The notes beneath the pieces are model-generated. The model saw nothing but the letters and a program-made list of their open reading frames with translations. It had not been told where the DNA came from and searched no databases. Shown here piece by piece: positions 52,991 to 62,311 of a stretch of 64,000 nt of DNA. Every line of letters starts with the position of its first letter. Positions within the stretch are counted from its first letter, which is position 1. The stretch is from Sporosarcina oncorhynchi (lineage in GTDB: Bacteria > Bacillota > Bacilli > Bacillales_A > Planococcaceae), in the NCBI RefSeq assembly GCF_033304615.1, contig NZ_CP129118.1:3406001-3470000 (forward strand). The letters are read 5' to 3'. Both the position numbers and the translations under genes were made by a program.

Positions 52991-54957
52991 TTTCCCCTTT
53001 CCAATATATCTGTTATTGCTTTATCCAATAAAGCCTTTGCGTCTTCCACTGTTTCCACTTCTAACTGACAAGCAGCATTTGTCAAATGTCCACCGCCGCC
53101 AAGCTCTTCCATAATGAGTTGAACATTTAATTCGCCTAGTGACCTGGCACTAATTCCGATTTTACCATCTGCACGCAGTGCAATGACAAACGATGCGATG
53201 ACGTCTTTCATAGTCAACAGGATGTCTGCGGTTTGTGCGATGAGCACGGAGCTGTAAACGACACCGTCCTCGCCTTTTGCTATGGCAATTCCGGTCGAAG
53301 ACAGTTCCACAGTCTCAATCATTTTAGAGCGTTCAATATACGTCTCGATGTCCTCTTTCAATAAACGTTGTACGAGGACCGTATCTGCGCCAAGTGTCCG
53401 TAAGTAGGAGGCCGCTTCAAAAGTCCTTGAACCTGTCCGTAACGTGAAGCTTTTCGTATCAACGACAATCCCCGCAAGCAAAGCTGTTGCTTCAAGCATC
53501 GTCAGTTTTTCAAGCTTCGGCTGGTATTCCAGTAATTCTGTCACAAGTTCAGCGGTTGAAGATGCATAAGGCTCCATATAGACGAGCATCGTATTGTTAA
53601 TAAACTCCTCACCACGTCTATGGTGGTCCAGGACAACAACCTTTTCCGCTTTGGCGATGAGCCGTTCATCGATAACCATGCTTGGCTTGTGTGTATCAAC
53701 GATAACAAGCAGTGTTTTTTCCGTCACGGAAGCTAATGCCGTTTCCGGATCAATGAACTGGTTATACAACTCATCATCCTTTTTAATCTCATCCATCAGA
53801 CGAGTGACACTGCCATCCAGCTCATCAAAATTAAGAACAACCTGACCTTCGATATTGTTCATTCGGGCCATTTTCCGGACGCCAATCGAAGCACCGATTG
53901 CATCCATATCCGGCATCTTATGCCCCATTATCAGTACCCTGTCGCTCCCTTGGATAAGATCGCGCAAAGCATGGGATATGACACGGGCACGTACCCTCGT
54001 CCGTTTTTCAACAGGGTTCGTCTTGCCGCCGAAGAACTTCAGCTTTCCGTCGGTATGTTTGATCGCAACCTGATCACCGCCCCTGCCTAGAACGAGGTCT
54101 AGACTTGATTGAGCAAGTTCACCAAGTTCTGTCAGCGTGGCAGATCCGGTTCCGACACCAATACTCAATGTCATGCCGGAATGGTCCTTTGCTGTCTTCT
54201 CTCTTATATCATCGAGGATTGTGAATTTAGCTGTTTCTAGTTCCGCCAAAATTGCTTCATTGAAGACAGCGATAAAGCGGTCGGAAGCAATTCTTTTCAC
54301 GAATATGCCATTATCACTTGCCCAACTGTTCACAAGCGAGGTGACTAATGAATTGAGTTGGCTACGAGTCTGGTCATCCATCGTCTGTGCAAGTTCATCA
54401 TAATTGTCGATGAGCATGATGCCAAGCACGGTGCGATCTTCGTAGTACAACGATTCCATTTCCACTTTCTCCGTGACATCAAACAGATAGATAAGCTTTT
54501 CTTCTATACGGTAGACAACTTTATATGTCAAGTCGCCTACCTTTACATGTATGTTTTTCGATTCCTCATTCTTAAGGATGGTCTTAAAAGTATCCGACAG
54601 CTCGACTAAATCGTCTCCAATTAGCGTTTCCTTGCCAAAGACCTTTCCCGCATAGGGATTTGCCCATTCGACTGTATGTTTTTCATTGAAAAGGATAATA
54701 GCAATAGGAAGTTCCAACAATGCCTCTTCCCCCACCTTTTTCATACGATAAGAGAGGGATTCAATATGCTTTTCCGTTTCCAAATACGTTTGGTCCTCCA
54801 ATTTCCATGCGATGCCGATAGACAGGAGGAACGTCATACTGAATAGGAGACCTACCCAGAAGTTCGACAGGAATATAAGGACGGCTGCAATTAATCCAAG
54901 TAGAGAAATGACAGCCAACGGATAGCGGATGGTTCTTTTTCTAAAAAAAGATTTCAC
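52987..54957 (-). CDS. gdpP: Cyclic-di-AMP phosphodiesterase GdpP (YybT)
   Basis: A 656-residue membrane enzyme that hydrolyses c-di-AMP to pApA. Two spans (~12-52), a haem-binding-type PAS (~75-150), a degenerate GGDEF (~170-300), then DHH with metal ligands ([31 protein letters not shown]) and DHHA1 ([14 protein letters not shown]). GTG start at 54957 with AGGAG eight bases upstream. Its operon position between yybS and rplI is conserved in Bacilli. It influences wall stress and potassium homeostasis. Confidence 0.96.
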   Translation of the reverse strand: MKSFFRKRTIRYPLAVISLLGLIAAVLIFLSNFWVGLLFSMTFLLSIGIAWKLEDQTYLETEKHIESLSYRMKKVGEEALLELPIAIILFNEKHTVEWANPYAGKVFGKETLIGDDLVELSDTFKTILKNEESKNIHVKVGDLTYKVVYRIEEKLIYLFDVTEKVEMESLYYEDRTVLGIMLIDNYDELAQTMDDQTRSQLNSLVTSLVNSWASDNGIFVKRIASDRFIAVFNEAILAELETAKFTILDDIREKTAKDHSGMTLSIGVGTGSATLTELGELAQSSLDLVLGRGGDQVAIKHTDGKLKFFGGKTNPVEKRTRVRARVISHALRDLIQGSDRVLIMGHKMPDMDAIGASIGVRKMARMNNIEGQVVLNFDELDGSVTRLMDEIKKDDELYNQFIDPETALASVTEKTLLVIVDTHKPSMVIDERLIAKAEKVVVLDHHRRGEEFINNTMLVYMEPYASSTAELVTELLEYQPKLEKLTMLEATALLAGIVVDTKSFTLRTGSRTFEAASYLRTLGADTVLVQRLLKEDIETYIERSKMIETVELSSTGIAIAKGEDGVVYSSVLIAQTADILLTMKDVIASFVIALRADGKIGISARSLGELNVQLIMEELGGGGHLTNAACQLEVETVEDAKALLDKAITDILERGN

Positions 54958-54969
54958 TGTATCATCTCC

Positions 54970-55908
54970 TTACTTCCTGTTGTCTTTTTCAATAAAGCTC
55001 CTTACATTCATACCGATATCCAATATTCCTAAAAGTGTTGTAATCGGGCTGAATGCTATAGCGAGCAATGTTGTGAAGAATGTTAACACCCAATGTGCTT
55101 TCATTCTGTGCATGATATAGAAAATCAGGGATAGTCCTTGAATCAGCAGCAACGTTCGTAAAATGACAGTGGCATTGATGTACATCAAGTAGAGTGACGA
55201 CTCAGGTTTCAAGTCCGTAATATACGGCAGGAGGATTGTCACGCCATAGACGAAGATCAGGATAACAGGCAACTTTAATGTGCGGAAAGGTGAAAACCTC
55301 GGCACATTATGGCCAAGCCTTCTTAAAACTTCGAAGTTCGGAATGACCATCATATAGGTGAAAACAAATACACCTAGGATAAAGATGGCTGGGACTGCTG
55401 ATCGATAAAATACAAACGCATTTTCAATAACACCTTCATATAGCTGTGGTGCCATGCCTGCAGCTTCGAAATAAGTGATCAGTTCCGCCCTCGTGTTTTC
55501 AAGGATGTCGAACAATTCATTCACAATATTGAAGTCGAATAAGAAGACACCAACGACGTAAAAGACCATACCAATGATAATAAAAAATAAGGCAGAAGCC
55601 ATGAATGTGTAGATTTTTGATTTGCCAAGTTGCAATGATTCAGCAATTAGGAAGCCCAATAAACCGAAAACAAAAGCAAACGGAATAACCGGAACTCCGC
55701 CTATCAACAACGTCAGCAAAGTACCTGCAAGTATGACAAATACTGTAGAACTTCTGTCATACCGTAAACGATATAGGATGATGGGAAGTGGTATAAGCAA
55801 CATAATTATGATACCGAGCAGCGGTATATAAAACGCACCGACAAGCAGAACCGTGAAAAAAGCCATCATCATTGCACCATATGTAATTTTTTGAGATTGG
55901 TGTTGCAT
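54970..55908 (-). CDS. yybS: YybS family membrane protein (DUF2232)
   Basis: A 312-residue protein with about eight membrane spans (GAMMMAFFTVLLVGAFYIPL, IPFAFVFGLLGFLIAESL, PAIFILGVFVFTYMMVIPNF), matching YybS/DUF2232. The fold recalls energy-coupling S components, but function is unknown. It heads the operon with gdpP, rplI and dnaB; GGAGGAAATGACTC precedes the ATG at 55908. The 206-base gap to rpsR should hold the operon promoter and the rpsR terminator. Confidence 0.9.
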   Translation of the reverse strand: MQHQSQKITYGAMMMAFFTVLLVGAFYIPLLGIIIMLLIPLPIILYRLRYDRSSTVFVILAGTLLTLLIGGVPVIPFAFVFGLLGFLIAESLQLGKSKIYTFMASALFFIIIGMVFYVVGVFLFDFNIVNELFDILENTRAELITYFEAAGMAPQLYEGVIENAFVFYRSAVPAIFILGVFVFTYMMVIPNFEVLRRLGHNVPRFSPFRTLKLPVILIFVYGVTILLPYITDLKPESSLYLMYINATVILRTLLLIQGLSLIFYIMHRMKAHWVLTFFTTLLAIAFSPITTLLGILDIGMNVRSFIEKDNRK

Positions 55909-56056
55909 GAGTCATTTCCTCCGTCCAGTCAACGGACTGAATTTTACCTACAAAAAAATGTGAGCTATTGCAATTGTATCATGATTAACATCTATAAACC
56001 AAAGACAGCATACTAGCAAACACGGTATGAACTGCCACTTACGTTTATGTCGTTAT

Positions 56057-56101
56057 GAAAAAACCGCCTGCAGACCGGATAGACCGGAACCACAAGGCGG
56101 T
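56057..56101 (-). terminator. Terminator of rpsF-ssb-rpsR
   Basis: On the minus strand ACCGCCT and AGGCGGT (arms 56095-56101 and 56063-56069) enclose a secondary stem with CCGGTC repeats and are followed by TTTTTTC, 14 bases past the rpsR stop. Confidence 0.88.
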
Positions 56102-56114
56102 TGGATGTTTTAAC

Positions 56115-56351
56115 TTATCTTTCTTCCGAAACGAACGGAAGAAGTGCCATGATACGTGAACGTTTAATAGCAGTCGTCAATTTACGCTGATATTTCGCGC
56201 TTGTACCAGTTACACGGCGAGGCAAGATCTTACCACGTTCAGAAACGAATTTCTTTAGTAGATCTGTGTCCTTATAATCGATATGTGTAATGTTGTTTGA
56301 TGTAAAATAGCAGACTTTACGTCTTCTTTTACCTCCACGGCGTGGTGCCAT
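56115..56351 (-). CDS. rpsR: 30S ribosomal protein bS18
   Basis: A 78-residue small-subunit protein that pairs with bS6 on the platform. It shows the family core [40 protein letters not shown] and the C-terminal [16 protein letters not shown]. Last gene of rpsF-ssb-rpsR; GGAGGGAAAGCG is the ribosome site. Single Cys, so not the zinc-binding four-Cys type. Confidence 0.97.
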   Translation of the reverse strand: MAPRRGGKRRRKVCYFTSNNITHIDYKDTDLLKKFVSERGKILPRRVTGTSAKYQRKLTTAIKRSRIMALLPFVSEER

Positions 56352-56396
56352 ATCGCTTTCCCTCCTTACTTGAACTACGTCACTGATGATAACGGA

Positions 56397-56909
56397 TTAG
56401 AACGGCAAATCGTCATCCGATACTTCGATCGGACCGCTGCCCGTTGAAAACGGATCATTGTCAGTACGTGTATAGTTTTGTTGGTTCGGTTGTTGATATT
56501 GTTGGTTCTGCTGCTGGTTCTGATAATATGGTTGATCGTTTTGTGGTGCACTGCCTTGAGCAGCTCCGCCCGATCTCTCAGAATTTGCACTGCGTGGTTC
56601 AAGGAATTGTACGCTGTCTGCTACGACTTCCGTCATAAAGACACGCTTACCATCTTGTCCATCGAAACTGCTCGTTTGAATACGGCCTTCGATTCCGGCA
56701 AGACTTCCTTTACGCAAGAAATTGGCAGTATTCTCTGCCTGTTTTCTCCAAGTTACACAGTTAATGAAATCAGCCTCACGCTCGCCCTGTTGGTTCGAGA
56801 ATGTACGGTTGACCGCAAGTGTAAAGCGAGTAACCGCTACACCGCCTTGTGTATACTTAAGTTCAGGATCTTTTGTCAATCGGCCAACTAAAACGACACG
56901 GTTAATCAT
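56397..56909 (-). CDS. ssb: Single-stranded DNA-binding protein
   Basis: A 170-residue SSB tetramer subunit. OB fold ~1-105 ([40 protein letters not shown]), a Gln/Asn-rich flexible linker (~115-155) and the conserved acidic tip EVSDDDLPF that recruits replication and repair proteins. Length and linker match the essential SsbA. Start ATG 56909 has GGGAGG nine bases upstream (an ATG three codons earlier is in frame). Confidence 0.97.
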   Translation of the reverse strand: MINRVVLVGRLTKDPELKYTQGGVAVTRFTLAVNRTFSNQQGEREADFINCVTWRKQAENTANFLRKGSLAGIEGRIQTSSFDGQDGKRVFMTEVVADSVQFLEPRSANSERSGGAAQGSAPQNDQPYYQNQQQNQQYQQPNQQNYTRTDNDPFSTGSGPIEVSDDDLPF

Positions 56910-56963
56910 CAGATGCAACCTCCCTCATCAATTTCAAGTTCCCTTTTTTCGTTTCTATATGGA

Positions 56964-57251
56964 TTATTTGTCTAAACGAATAGCCATATGACGAATGATA
57001 TCTTCATTGATATTCGCAAGACGATTGAATTCGTTGATTGCTTCAGTACCTGCGTTCGCTGTTACCAATTGGTAGAAGCCTTCGCGCAATTCATCGATTT
57101 CGTAAGCAAGACGACGCTTGCCCCACTCTTTCGACTCGATGATTTCCGCTCCGTTAGAAGTTAGGATTTCATCGAAACGAGTGATCAATGCTTTCTTCGC
57201 TTCATCTTCCAATGATGGACGCATGATGTACATAATTTCGTACTTTCTCAT
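56964..57251 (-). CDS. rpsF: 30S ribosomal protein bS6
   Basis: A 95-residue small-subunit protein. Typical sequence [39 protein letters not shown] and [13 protein letters not shown]. First gene of the rpsF-ssb-rpsR operon, with AAGGAGGTG upstream and a structured leader that probably binds the S6:S18 heterodimer for feedback. Confidence 0.97.
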   Translation of the reverse strand: MRKYEIMYIMRPSLEDEAKKALITRFDEILTSNGAEIIESKEWGKRRLAYEIDELREGFYQLVTANAGTEAINEFNRLANINEDIIRHMAIRLDK

Positions 57252-57322
57252 CTGTAGTCACCTCCTTATGGACTTGGGCCCACTTATGACGGTGGGCAAG
57301 GAGTAAGTAATGTTTATTACTC
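57252..57322 (-). promoter_or_regulatory. rpsF leader, probable S6:S18-binding autoregulatory RNA
   Basis: On the minus strand GCCCACCGTCATAAGTGGGC (57297-57278) forms a hairpin with the unpaired CACCG/apical loop pattern of the S6:S18 leader described in many bacteria. A second hairpin, GAGTAA...TTACTC (57322-57301), precedes it. The S6:S18 complex mimics its 16S rRNA site here and represses the operon. Confidence 0.6.
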
Positions 57323-57332
57323 ACATCATCAT

Positions 57333-57361
57333 ATTTTATCACAATACATCAAGACATACAA
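57333..57361 (-). promoter_or_regulatory. Candidate promoter of rpsF operon
   Basis: -10 TAAAAT (57338-57333) with a weak -35 TTGTAT (57361-57356) at 17 bases on the minus strand. It lies directly before the leader hairpins and about 40 bases from the divergent DUF3267 gene. Confidence 0.4.
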
Positions 57362-57401
57362 CTATTTGTTTGTGTATACTTTAAGGAAGGAGTGAATGGC
57401 T

Positions 57402-57959
57402 ATGGAGATGACTAGAGAACCTGATAAACTCATCGAAATTGATTTGCCAAAAGTTGCGAAAAGCGGTTTATGGCTCACTGGACTTTCGTGGATCTTGTTA
57501 CTGAGTGCACTCGTACTTATTAAAGGAGAGTTTTCTTTTACATTTACACTATGGACTTTCCTCAGTTTCATTATTGGCTATGTTTTTTTAATTGTCCTGC
57601 ATGAACTTTTCCATCTACTAGGCTTTCGCATCTTCGGGAAGGTACCTTGGAAAAGTATGATCGTCGGTGTCAACTTAAAAATGGGTATCGCTTATGCGAC
57701 AACGAATAAACTGATGACGAACAAAGCCATCCGCAAAGCACTCTTGCTTCCCTTCTGGACAACGGGAGTCGTTCCGGCGGTCCTTGGCCTTGTATTAGAG
57801 AATGGCGTGCTTATAGGTCTTGCTGCATTCCTAATCGGTGGTGCCGCTGGTGACTTCGCCATGTATAAGGAATTACGGAGGTTGCCAGATGATTGGGTTG
57901 TAAAAGATGACCCTGAGTTACCGCGATTGTATGTGTATAAGCCTGAGCGAGTGGATTGA
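57402..57959 (+). CDS. DUF3267 family membrane metalloprotease-like protein
   Basis: A 185-residue protein with about four membrane spans. The second span carries VLHELFHLLGFRIFG, the HExxH zinc motif expected of DUF3267 proteins, which look like intramembrane metalloproteases. C-terminal ~25 residues are cytoplasmic and basic-acidic (LRRLPDDWVVKDDPELPRLY). ATG 57402 has AAGGAG nine bases upstream; the ATG six bases earlier is too close. Divergent from rpsF; array D follows. Confidence 0.83.
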   Translation: MEMTREPDKLIEIDLPKVAKSGLWLTGLSWILLLSALVLIKGEFSFTFTLWTFLSFIIGYVFLIVLHELFHLLGFRIFGKVPWKSMIVGVNLKMGIAYATTNKLMTNKAIRKALLLPFWTTGVVPAVLGLVLENGVLIGLAAFLIGGAAGDFAMYKELRRLPDDWVVKDDPELPRLYVYKPERVD

Positions 57960-57964
57960 TGAGA

Positions 57965-58150
57965 TTCGTTGAGCGGATTGTGGACTAGGTTGAGCGGTTT
58001 TGAGGTGAGGTTGAGCGGTTTACGGGCTAGGTTGAGCGGTTCTGAGGTGAACTTGAGCGAATTGTGGACTAGGTTGAGCGGTTTTGGGGCGAACTTGAGC
58101 GGATTACGCACTAGGTTGAGCGGTTTTGGGGCGAACTTGAGCGGATTACG
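57965..58150. repeat. Array D1: 21-nt-phased TTGAGCGG repeats
   Basis: Nine GAGCG cores run from 57971 to 58139 at exactly 21-base steps, almost all in GGTTGAGCGG or ACTTGAGCGG context, with spacers such as TTTTGGGGCGAA and ATTACGCACTAG. The first core lies just after the DUF3267 stop codon. Confidence 0.95.
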
Positions 58151-58229
58151 GGATATGAGATATTGAAGCTGACTTTAGTTCGGTTGGATAGAAGTGGGCA
58201 GCTCCAGTTTTTTTTCTGGCGCGGCTAGA

Positions 58230-58450
58230 GTAAATACGGGCGCGGCTCCCGATATTGTGAGCGCCGCCGAGGCAGTTACGAGCGCATTTTATGTATTACG
58301 AGCGCTGCCAAGGCCATTACGGGCGACACGCCATTAGTACGAGCACCAATGCCTCATTTACGGGCGCAGCCGGGGCAGTACAGACGCGCGATAAAAGCAT
58401 GCACAGTTCCCTATACGCTAATCCCGTCCTACAAAAATACGAGCGCCCCT
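58230..58450. repeat. Array D2: degenerate TTACGRGCGC repeats with 20-21 nt steps
   Basis: Cores GGGCG 58238, GAGCG 58259, 58280 and 58300, GGGCG 58321, GAGCA 58341, GGGCG 58362 and AGACG 58382 give steps of 21, 21, 20, 21, 20, 21 and 20 bases. Spacers are highly diverged, so only core and pitch are conserved. A last GAGCG (58441) forms part of the terminator of the leftward gene. Together with D1 this fills the 523-base convergent gap 57960-58482, which has no gene. Confidence 0.85.
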
Positions 58451-58468
58451 ATACTTACTAGGACGCTC
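58431..58468 (-). terminator. Terminator of NadD-like gene
   Basis: On the minus strand GAGCGTCCT pairs with AGGGGCGCTC (arms 58468-58460 and 58450-58441), followed by GTATTTTTG. Confidence 0.7.
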
Positions 58469-58482
58469 ATCAAACAACCAAT

Positions 58483-59184
58483 TTAAATCTCTTCTCTGTA
58501 AAGATGATTCTCTTTAATATAATCATAACAAGCACCTGGCAATAAATACTGTGGTTCCCCGCCGCGTGCAAATTCCTCACGTATATAGGTTGAACTGATT
58601 TCCATTGCAAGGCCTTTATCTAGTAGCTGAAAACGACCATCATCGAGATTTCTCAACAATGAAGACTTCGAGATCGTCTCCAGCACATCTATGCCGCTTC
58701 TCGCCATAACGATGAAGTTGTTCTCGTTTAGTAGCGCTTCCGCCCATTTCCATTTACCCGCCGCAATATCAACTAACAAGTCAGCACCCATGATGAAATA
58801 GAATTCACTAGCCGGGAAGGTCTCTTTGAAGTGTTGCATCGTGTAATACGTATATTGATTCCCCGGCAAAACATTTAATTCGTAATCATCCACGATGAAT
58901 TTCGGATTGGAGGCTACCGCCAATTTCAACATTTCAAGCCGATGGATATCATTCGTCTGCAACTGTTTATCGGTACGTTTACTTGAAGACGGTAAAAAGA
59001 TGACGTAATCTAGTTTCTTTCGATGAGCGACTGTCGAAGCAGTCCATAAGTGGACATTCGTTACAGGGTCAAAAGACGAACCATAAATACCAACCTTTAC
59101 ACCTTTTTCAAACAGTTTATTGATATTCTTGTCCGGATTCAATGTGGCAAGATGATGCCTTAATTGCGCTTCCTTTGTATCCAT
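58483..59184 (-). CDS. NadD-like nucleotidyltransferase (nicotinate-nucleotide adenylyltransferase family)
   Basis: A ~233-residue cytidylyltransferase-fold enzyme. Motif GIYGSSFDPVTNVHLWTAST (~residues 31-50) corresponds to GxFDPxHxGH but with T-N-V-H, and the C-terminal ISSTYIREEF to the ISST-x-IR signature; PSSSKRTDKQ and FIMGADLL are also typical. It differs from housekeeping NadD by a ~25-residue N-terminal extension (EAQLRHHLATLNPD), so it may be a paralogue with a related nicotinamide-mononucleotide or other substrate. Lone gene upstream of array D. Start uncertain between ATG 59190 and 59184. Confidence 0.82.
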   Translation of the reverse strand: MDTKEAQLRHHLATLNPDKNINKLFEKGVKVGIYGSSFDPVTNVHLWTASTVAHRKKLDYVIFLPSSSKRTDKQLQTNDIHRLEMLKLAVASNPKFIVDDYELNVLPGNQYTYYTMQHFKETFPASEFYFIMGADLLVDIAAGKWKWAEALLNENNFIVMARSGIDVLETISKSSLLRNLDDGRFQLLDKGLAMEISSTYIREEFARGGEPQYLLPGACYDYIKENHLYREEI

Positions 59185-59298
59185 TTCCATTCCCTCCCGA
59201 GTCTGCGGCTACTTTCTCCTTCACTTCCCTACTATCGTGCATTTTATTCTTCCTGTTTTACTAAAACAGATGATCGCTTATCTTACACTTCTGCCTAT

Positions 59299-59337
59299 AC
59301 AAAAAAGCCAAGTCGTAAGTACACAACCAGGCTTTCC
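59299..59337 (-). terminator. Terminator of ychF
   Basis: On the minus strand GAAAGCCTGG - loop - ACTTGGCTTTTTTG forms an imperfect stem (AAAGCC/GGCTTT plus two pairs), a dozen bases beyond the ychF stop. Confidence 0.65.
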
Positions 59338-59348
59338 CATAATAACTC

Positions 59349-60449
59349 TTATACGTTAAATCTGAACAACATGACGTCGCCATCTTGAACAATGTACTCT
59401 TTACCTTCTAGACGGACTTTGCCTGCTTCTTTTGCAGCTGCCATTGATCCTGCTTCAACAAGCGCATCGTATGAAACTGTTTCAGCGCGGATGAAACCAC
59501 GTTCGAAGTCTGTATGAATAACACCGGCACATTGTGGTGCTTTCATGCCTTTGATGAATGTCCAGGCACGTACTTCCTGTACACCTGCTGTGAAATATGT
59601 TGCCAAACCGAGTAAATGATACGCCGCTTTGATTAATTGATCAAGACCTGATTCCTTAATACCTAGCTCTTCAAGGAACATTGCTTTTTCCTCATCGTCA
59701 AGCTCCGCCATTTCCTCTTCGATTTTTGCACAGACAATGATCACTTCTGCACTGTCTTTTTTGGCAAATTCCTGAACCATTTTCACATATTCATTATTCT
59801 CTGCATCTGCAATTTCATCTTCGGATACGTTAGCCACGTAAAGCATCGGTTTGATTGTCAACAGATGCATACCTTTAATGATATTGTATTCCTCTGGAGT
59901 AAGTTCGACAGATCGTGCCGGTTGTTCATTTTCAAAGGCTTCTTTGAATTTAAGAAGTACCGGTTCTTCCGCCATGGAATCCTTGTCCTTCTGCTTCGCC
60001 ATTTTAGTAACGCGCGTTAGACGCTTGTCGACACTTTCCATGTCTGCAAGTATAAGTTCAAGGTTGATGACTTCGATATCATCGATTGGATTGACTTTAC
60101 CTGATACGTGCGTAATATTTTCATCTTCAAAACAACGTACGACTTGGCAAATTGCGTCAACTTCACGAATATGGGATAGGAACTTATTTCCAAGACCTTC
60201 CCCTTTACTTGCTCCTTCGACGATACCCGCGATATCTGTAAACTCGAAAGCAGTCGGTACTGTTTTCTTTGGTACGACCAGTTCCGTTAACTTTTCCAGT
60301 CTTTCATCCGGTACTTCAACGATTCCAACGTTCGGATCGATTGTACAGAACGGATAGTTGGCAGCCTCTGCGCCTGCCTTTGTAATTGCGTTGAATAATG
60401 TAGATTTACCGACGTTCGGCAAACCAACGATTCCTGCTGTTAACGCCAT
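59349..60449 (-). CDS. ychF: Ribosome-associated P-loop ATPase YchF
   Basis: A 366-residue Obg-family protein that hydrolyses ATP. G1 is [15 protein letters not shown]3 [14 protein letters not shown], and the specificity loop lacks the usual NKxD (YVANVSEDE), in keeping with ATP preference. A helical coiled insert (~130-160) and a C-terminal TGS domain (TGS start [16 protein letters not shown]) follow. B. subtilis YyaF occupies the same position near rpsF. Start ATG 60449 with AAAGGTTGGG upstream. Confidence 0.96.
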   Translation of the reverse strand: MALTAGIVGLPNVGKSTLFNAITKAGAEAANYPFCTIDPNVGIVEVPDERLEKLTELVVPKKTVPTAFEFTDIAGIVEGASKGEGLGNKFLSHIREVDAICQVVRCFEDENITHVSGKVNPIDDIEVINLELILADMESVDKRLTRVTKMAKQKDKDSMAEEPVLLKFKEAFENEQPARSVELTPEEYNIIKGMHLLTIKPMLYVANVSEDEIADAENNEYVKMVQEFAKKDSAEVIIVCAKIEEEMAELDDEEKAMFLEELGIKESGLDQLIKAAYHLLGLATYFTAGVQEVRAWTFIKGMKAPQCAGVIHTDFERGFIRAETVSYDALVEAGSMAAAKEAGKVRLEGKEYIVQDGDVMLFRFNV

Positions 60450-60534
60450 CTATTTCCCAACCTTTCATATAGGTCAATTTCAAAATAATTTATGCAACTC
60501 TTCTATTATAGGAATACTTAACGTTCCTGTCTAA

Positions 60535-60738
60535 TTAATCTTCAGGTTCCGCTTTGACGAGTACCTTTTTCATCTTTTTGGCGAATTCATTCCGAGGGAT
60601 CATAACACTATGTCCGCAACCTTCGCATTTGATGCGTATATCTGCGCCCATCCGGATGATTTTCCAGGCATTAGTCCCACAAGGATGTGGTTTTTTCATT
60701 TCCACTACGTCATTCAACTGAAATTCCTTTTCGTTCAT
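60535..60738 (-). CDS. DUF951 family zinc-ribbon-like protein
   Basis: A ~67-residue basic protein: VVEMKKPHPCGTNAWKIIR, RIKCEGCGHSVMIPRNEF. The two Cys-containing elements (C-G and CEGCG) match DUF951, found next to ychF or mscS-type genes in Firmicutes. Function unknown. Two adjacent ATG codons (60741, 60738) follow an AGGGG site. Confidence 0.85.
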   Translation of the reverse strand: MNEKEFQLNDVVEMKKPHPCGTNAWKIIRMGADIRIKCEGCGHSVMIPRNEFAKKMKKVLVKAEPED

Positions 60739-60755
60739 CATACTCACCCCTGCCC

Positions 60756-61637
60756 TTAACGATTATCGAAACTCTTAGTGATCAGGGCGGGATATGGAAT
60801 TTGAATCCCTTCCTGTTCCAGATGCGGTTTCAATCCCATGCTGATTGCTCTGGCAATGTCATAGTGACGCATAGGTTTTGTCTCCACGATAATCCGTTCA
60901 ATGACGGCTTCATCTGTAAAGTCATACGCACCAACTAATCTTGGCTTTCCAAGCAAATCGGAATTGTTTTTGCTCATCGTCTCCAAGTACTGATCAATCG
61001 CTTTCTCCACACGCTCAATCCCCTGTTCAAAAGGAATCGTCACGTCTACGATGGCCAACGAATTTTTAAGAGAGTAGTTGACGACTTGTGCGATTGTACC
61101 ATTCGGCAGGATGAATAATTCCCCTGTGAAGTTTTTGATTTTTGTCGTCCGCAGACCGATTTCTTCCACTTGTCCTTCTGCTGTACCTATCTTGACATAA
61201 TCCCCTACTGAAAACTGATCTTCAAACAGGATGAAGAAACCTGAAATTACATCCTTCACAAGACTTTGCGCTCCAAAACCGACGGCTAGTCCCAACACCC
61301 CGGCTCCTGCAAGCAATCCTTTCACATCTATTGAAAATTCCTGAAGGATTGAAAGGATGGCCGAGAAGTATACAACATATGTCAGCGTATTTTCCAACAG
61401 TTTTAATAGTGTCCGTTCACGCCGTTCCTCTTTACGTAACGGGCCTTTTAGTTTAATCATAAAGACCTTTTTAATAATCCGTTTTCCAACATTCACGATA
61501 ATCATTGAAATCAGGATAATAAAAACGATTTTCAGAGCAACCAAGCCAAAATGAATCCATGTATCTTCATCAAATACATAACGACCGAATTGATCCCATG
61601 CGTCTTTCTCAGCTTTCTTATCTGTCACTGTCGACAA
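60756..61637 (-). CDS. MscS-family small-conductance mechanosensitive channel
   Basis: A 293-residue channel: cytoplasmic start, three spans (IHFGLVALKIVFIILISMII, LTYVVYFSAILSILQEF and the pore helix), pore-lining GAGVLGLAVGFGAQSLVKDV and the beta domain FFILFEDQFSVGDYVKIG. C-terminal YIRYP-like end (EGIQIPYPALI). It releases solutes under hypo-osmotic shock. TTG 61637 has AAAGGA nine bases upstream; the 11 codons before it are not convincing. Adjacent to DUF951 as in related genomes. Confidence 0.9.
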   Translation of the reverse strand: MSTVTDKKAEKDAWDQFGRYVFDEDTWIHFGLVALKIVFIILISMIIVNVGKRIIKKVFMIKLKGPLRKEERRERTLLKLLENTLTYVVYFSAILSILQEFSIDVKGLLAGAGVLGLAVGFGAQSLVKDVISGFFILFEDQFSVGDYVKIGTAEGQVEEIGLRTTKIKNFTGELFILPNGTIAQVVNYSLKNSLAIVDVTIPFEQGIERVEKAIDQYLETMSKNNSDLLGKPRLVGAYDFTDEAVIERIIVETKPMRHYDIARAISMGLKPHLEQEGIQIPYPALITKSFDNR

Positions 61638-61732
61638 TTGCCAACATCCTTTCCGTATAAATTGCATCACAGCTGCGTATACTGCTAAACAATCAATACA
61701 TTAAGAAATAAAACCTAGAATGGAGTTTTGTC

Positions 61733-62311
61733 ATGCACTCAGCTCAATCTATCGATTATGATTATCGACTTCATTTCAATGAAACCGGAGCCGTCTGGAA
61801 ACTCAGCTCATACTTTCTTCAACATATTCCTTTTGAACGGGAATCCTTATCTTTTTTTTGCATCGGAACGGATCGCTCAACAGGTGACGCACTCGGTCCT
61901 CTGACAGGGTCTCTTCTGGCAGAATCGAAGCTGTTTCCCTTCTCTGTCGTTGGCACACTTGAAAAACCTCTGCATGCATTAAACTTACGTCAGCAGTTAG
62001 ATGAAAAGATTTCTTCTGATCCTTCCACATACATCGTAGCCATCGACGCCTGTCTAGGCAGAAGTGATTCCATCGGCCATCTGTTGTTTCATAATGGACC
62101 ACTTTACCCTGGCAAAGCCGTCGGAAAGGACTTGCCTCCAGTCGGAGATTTATCCATTAAAGGTGTCGTCAATATAGCTGGATTCATGGAACAAGCTGTG
62201 TTGCAAAGTACTCGTTTGCATTTATCGTTTGAAATGAGCCGTGTCATCTCGCGTGCGTTGCAACTCGCTTATGGTCGTTTCAGAACAAAAAATGAACAAT
62301 TGTCACAATAA
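61733..62311 (+). CDS. yyaC: Spore protein YyaC (germination-protease-like)
   Basis: A 192-residue protein related to the GPR spore protease: FFCIGTDRSTGDALGPLTGS, VAIDACLGRSDSIGHLLFHN, GKDLPPVGDLSIKGVVNIAG are family landmarks. YyaC is sporulation-associated in B. subtilis and lies beside spo0J there as well. ATG 61733 has ATGGAG seven bases upstream. Its 3' end overlaps the convergent DUF554 gene by 32 bases. Confidence 0.92.
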   Translation: MHSAQSIDYDYRLHFNETGAVWKLSSYFLQHIPFERESLSFFCIGTDRSTGDALGPLTGSLLAESKLFPFSVVGTLEKPLHALNLRQQLDEKISSDPSTYIVAIDACLGRSDSIGHLLFHNGPLYPGKAVGKDLPPVGDLSIKGVVNIAGFMEQAVLQSTRLHLSFEMSRVISRALQLAYGRFRTKNEQLSQ

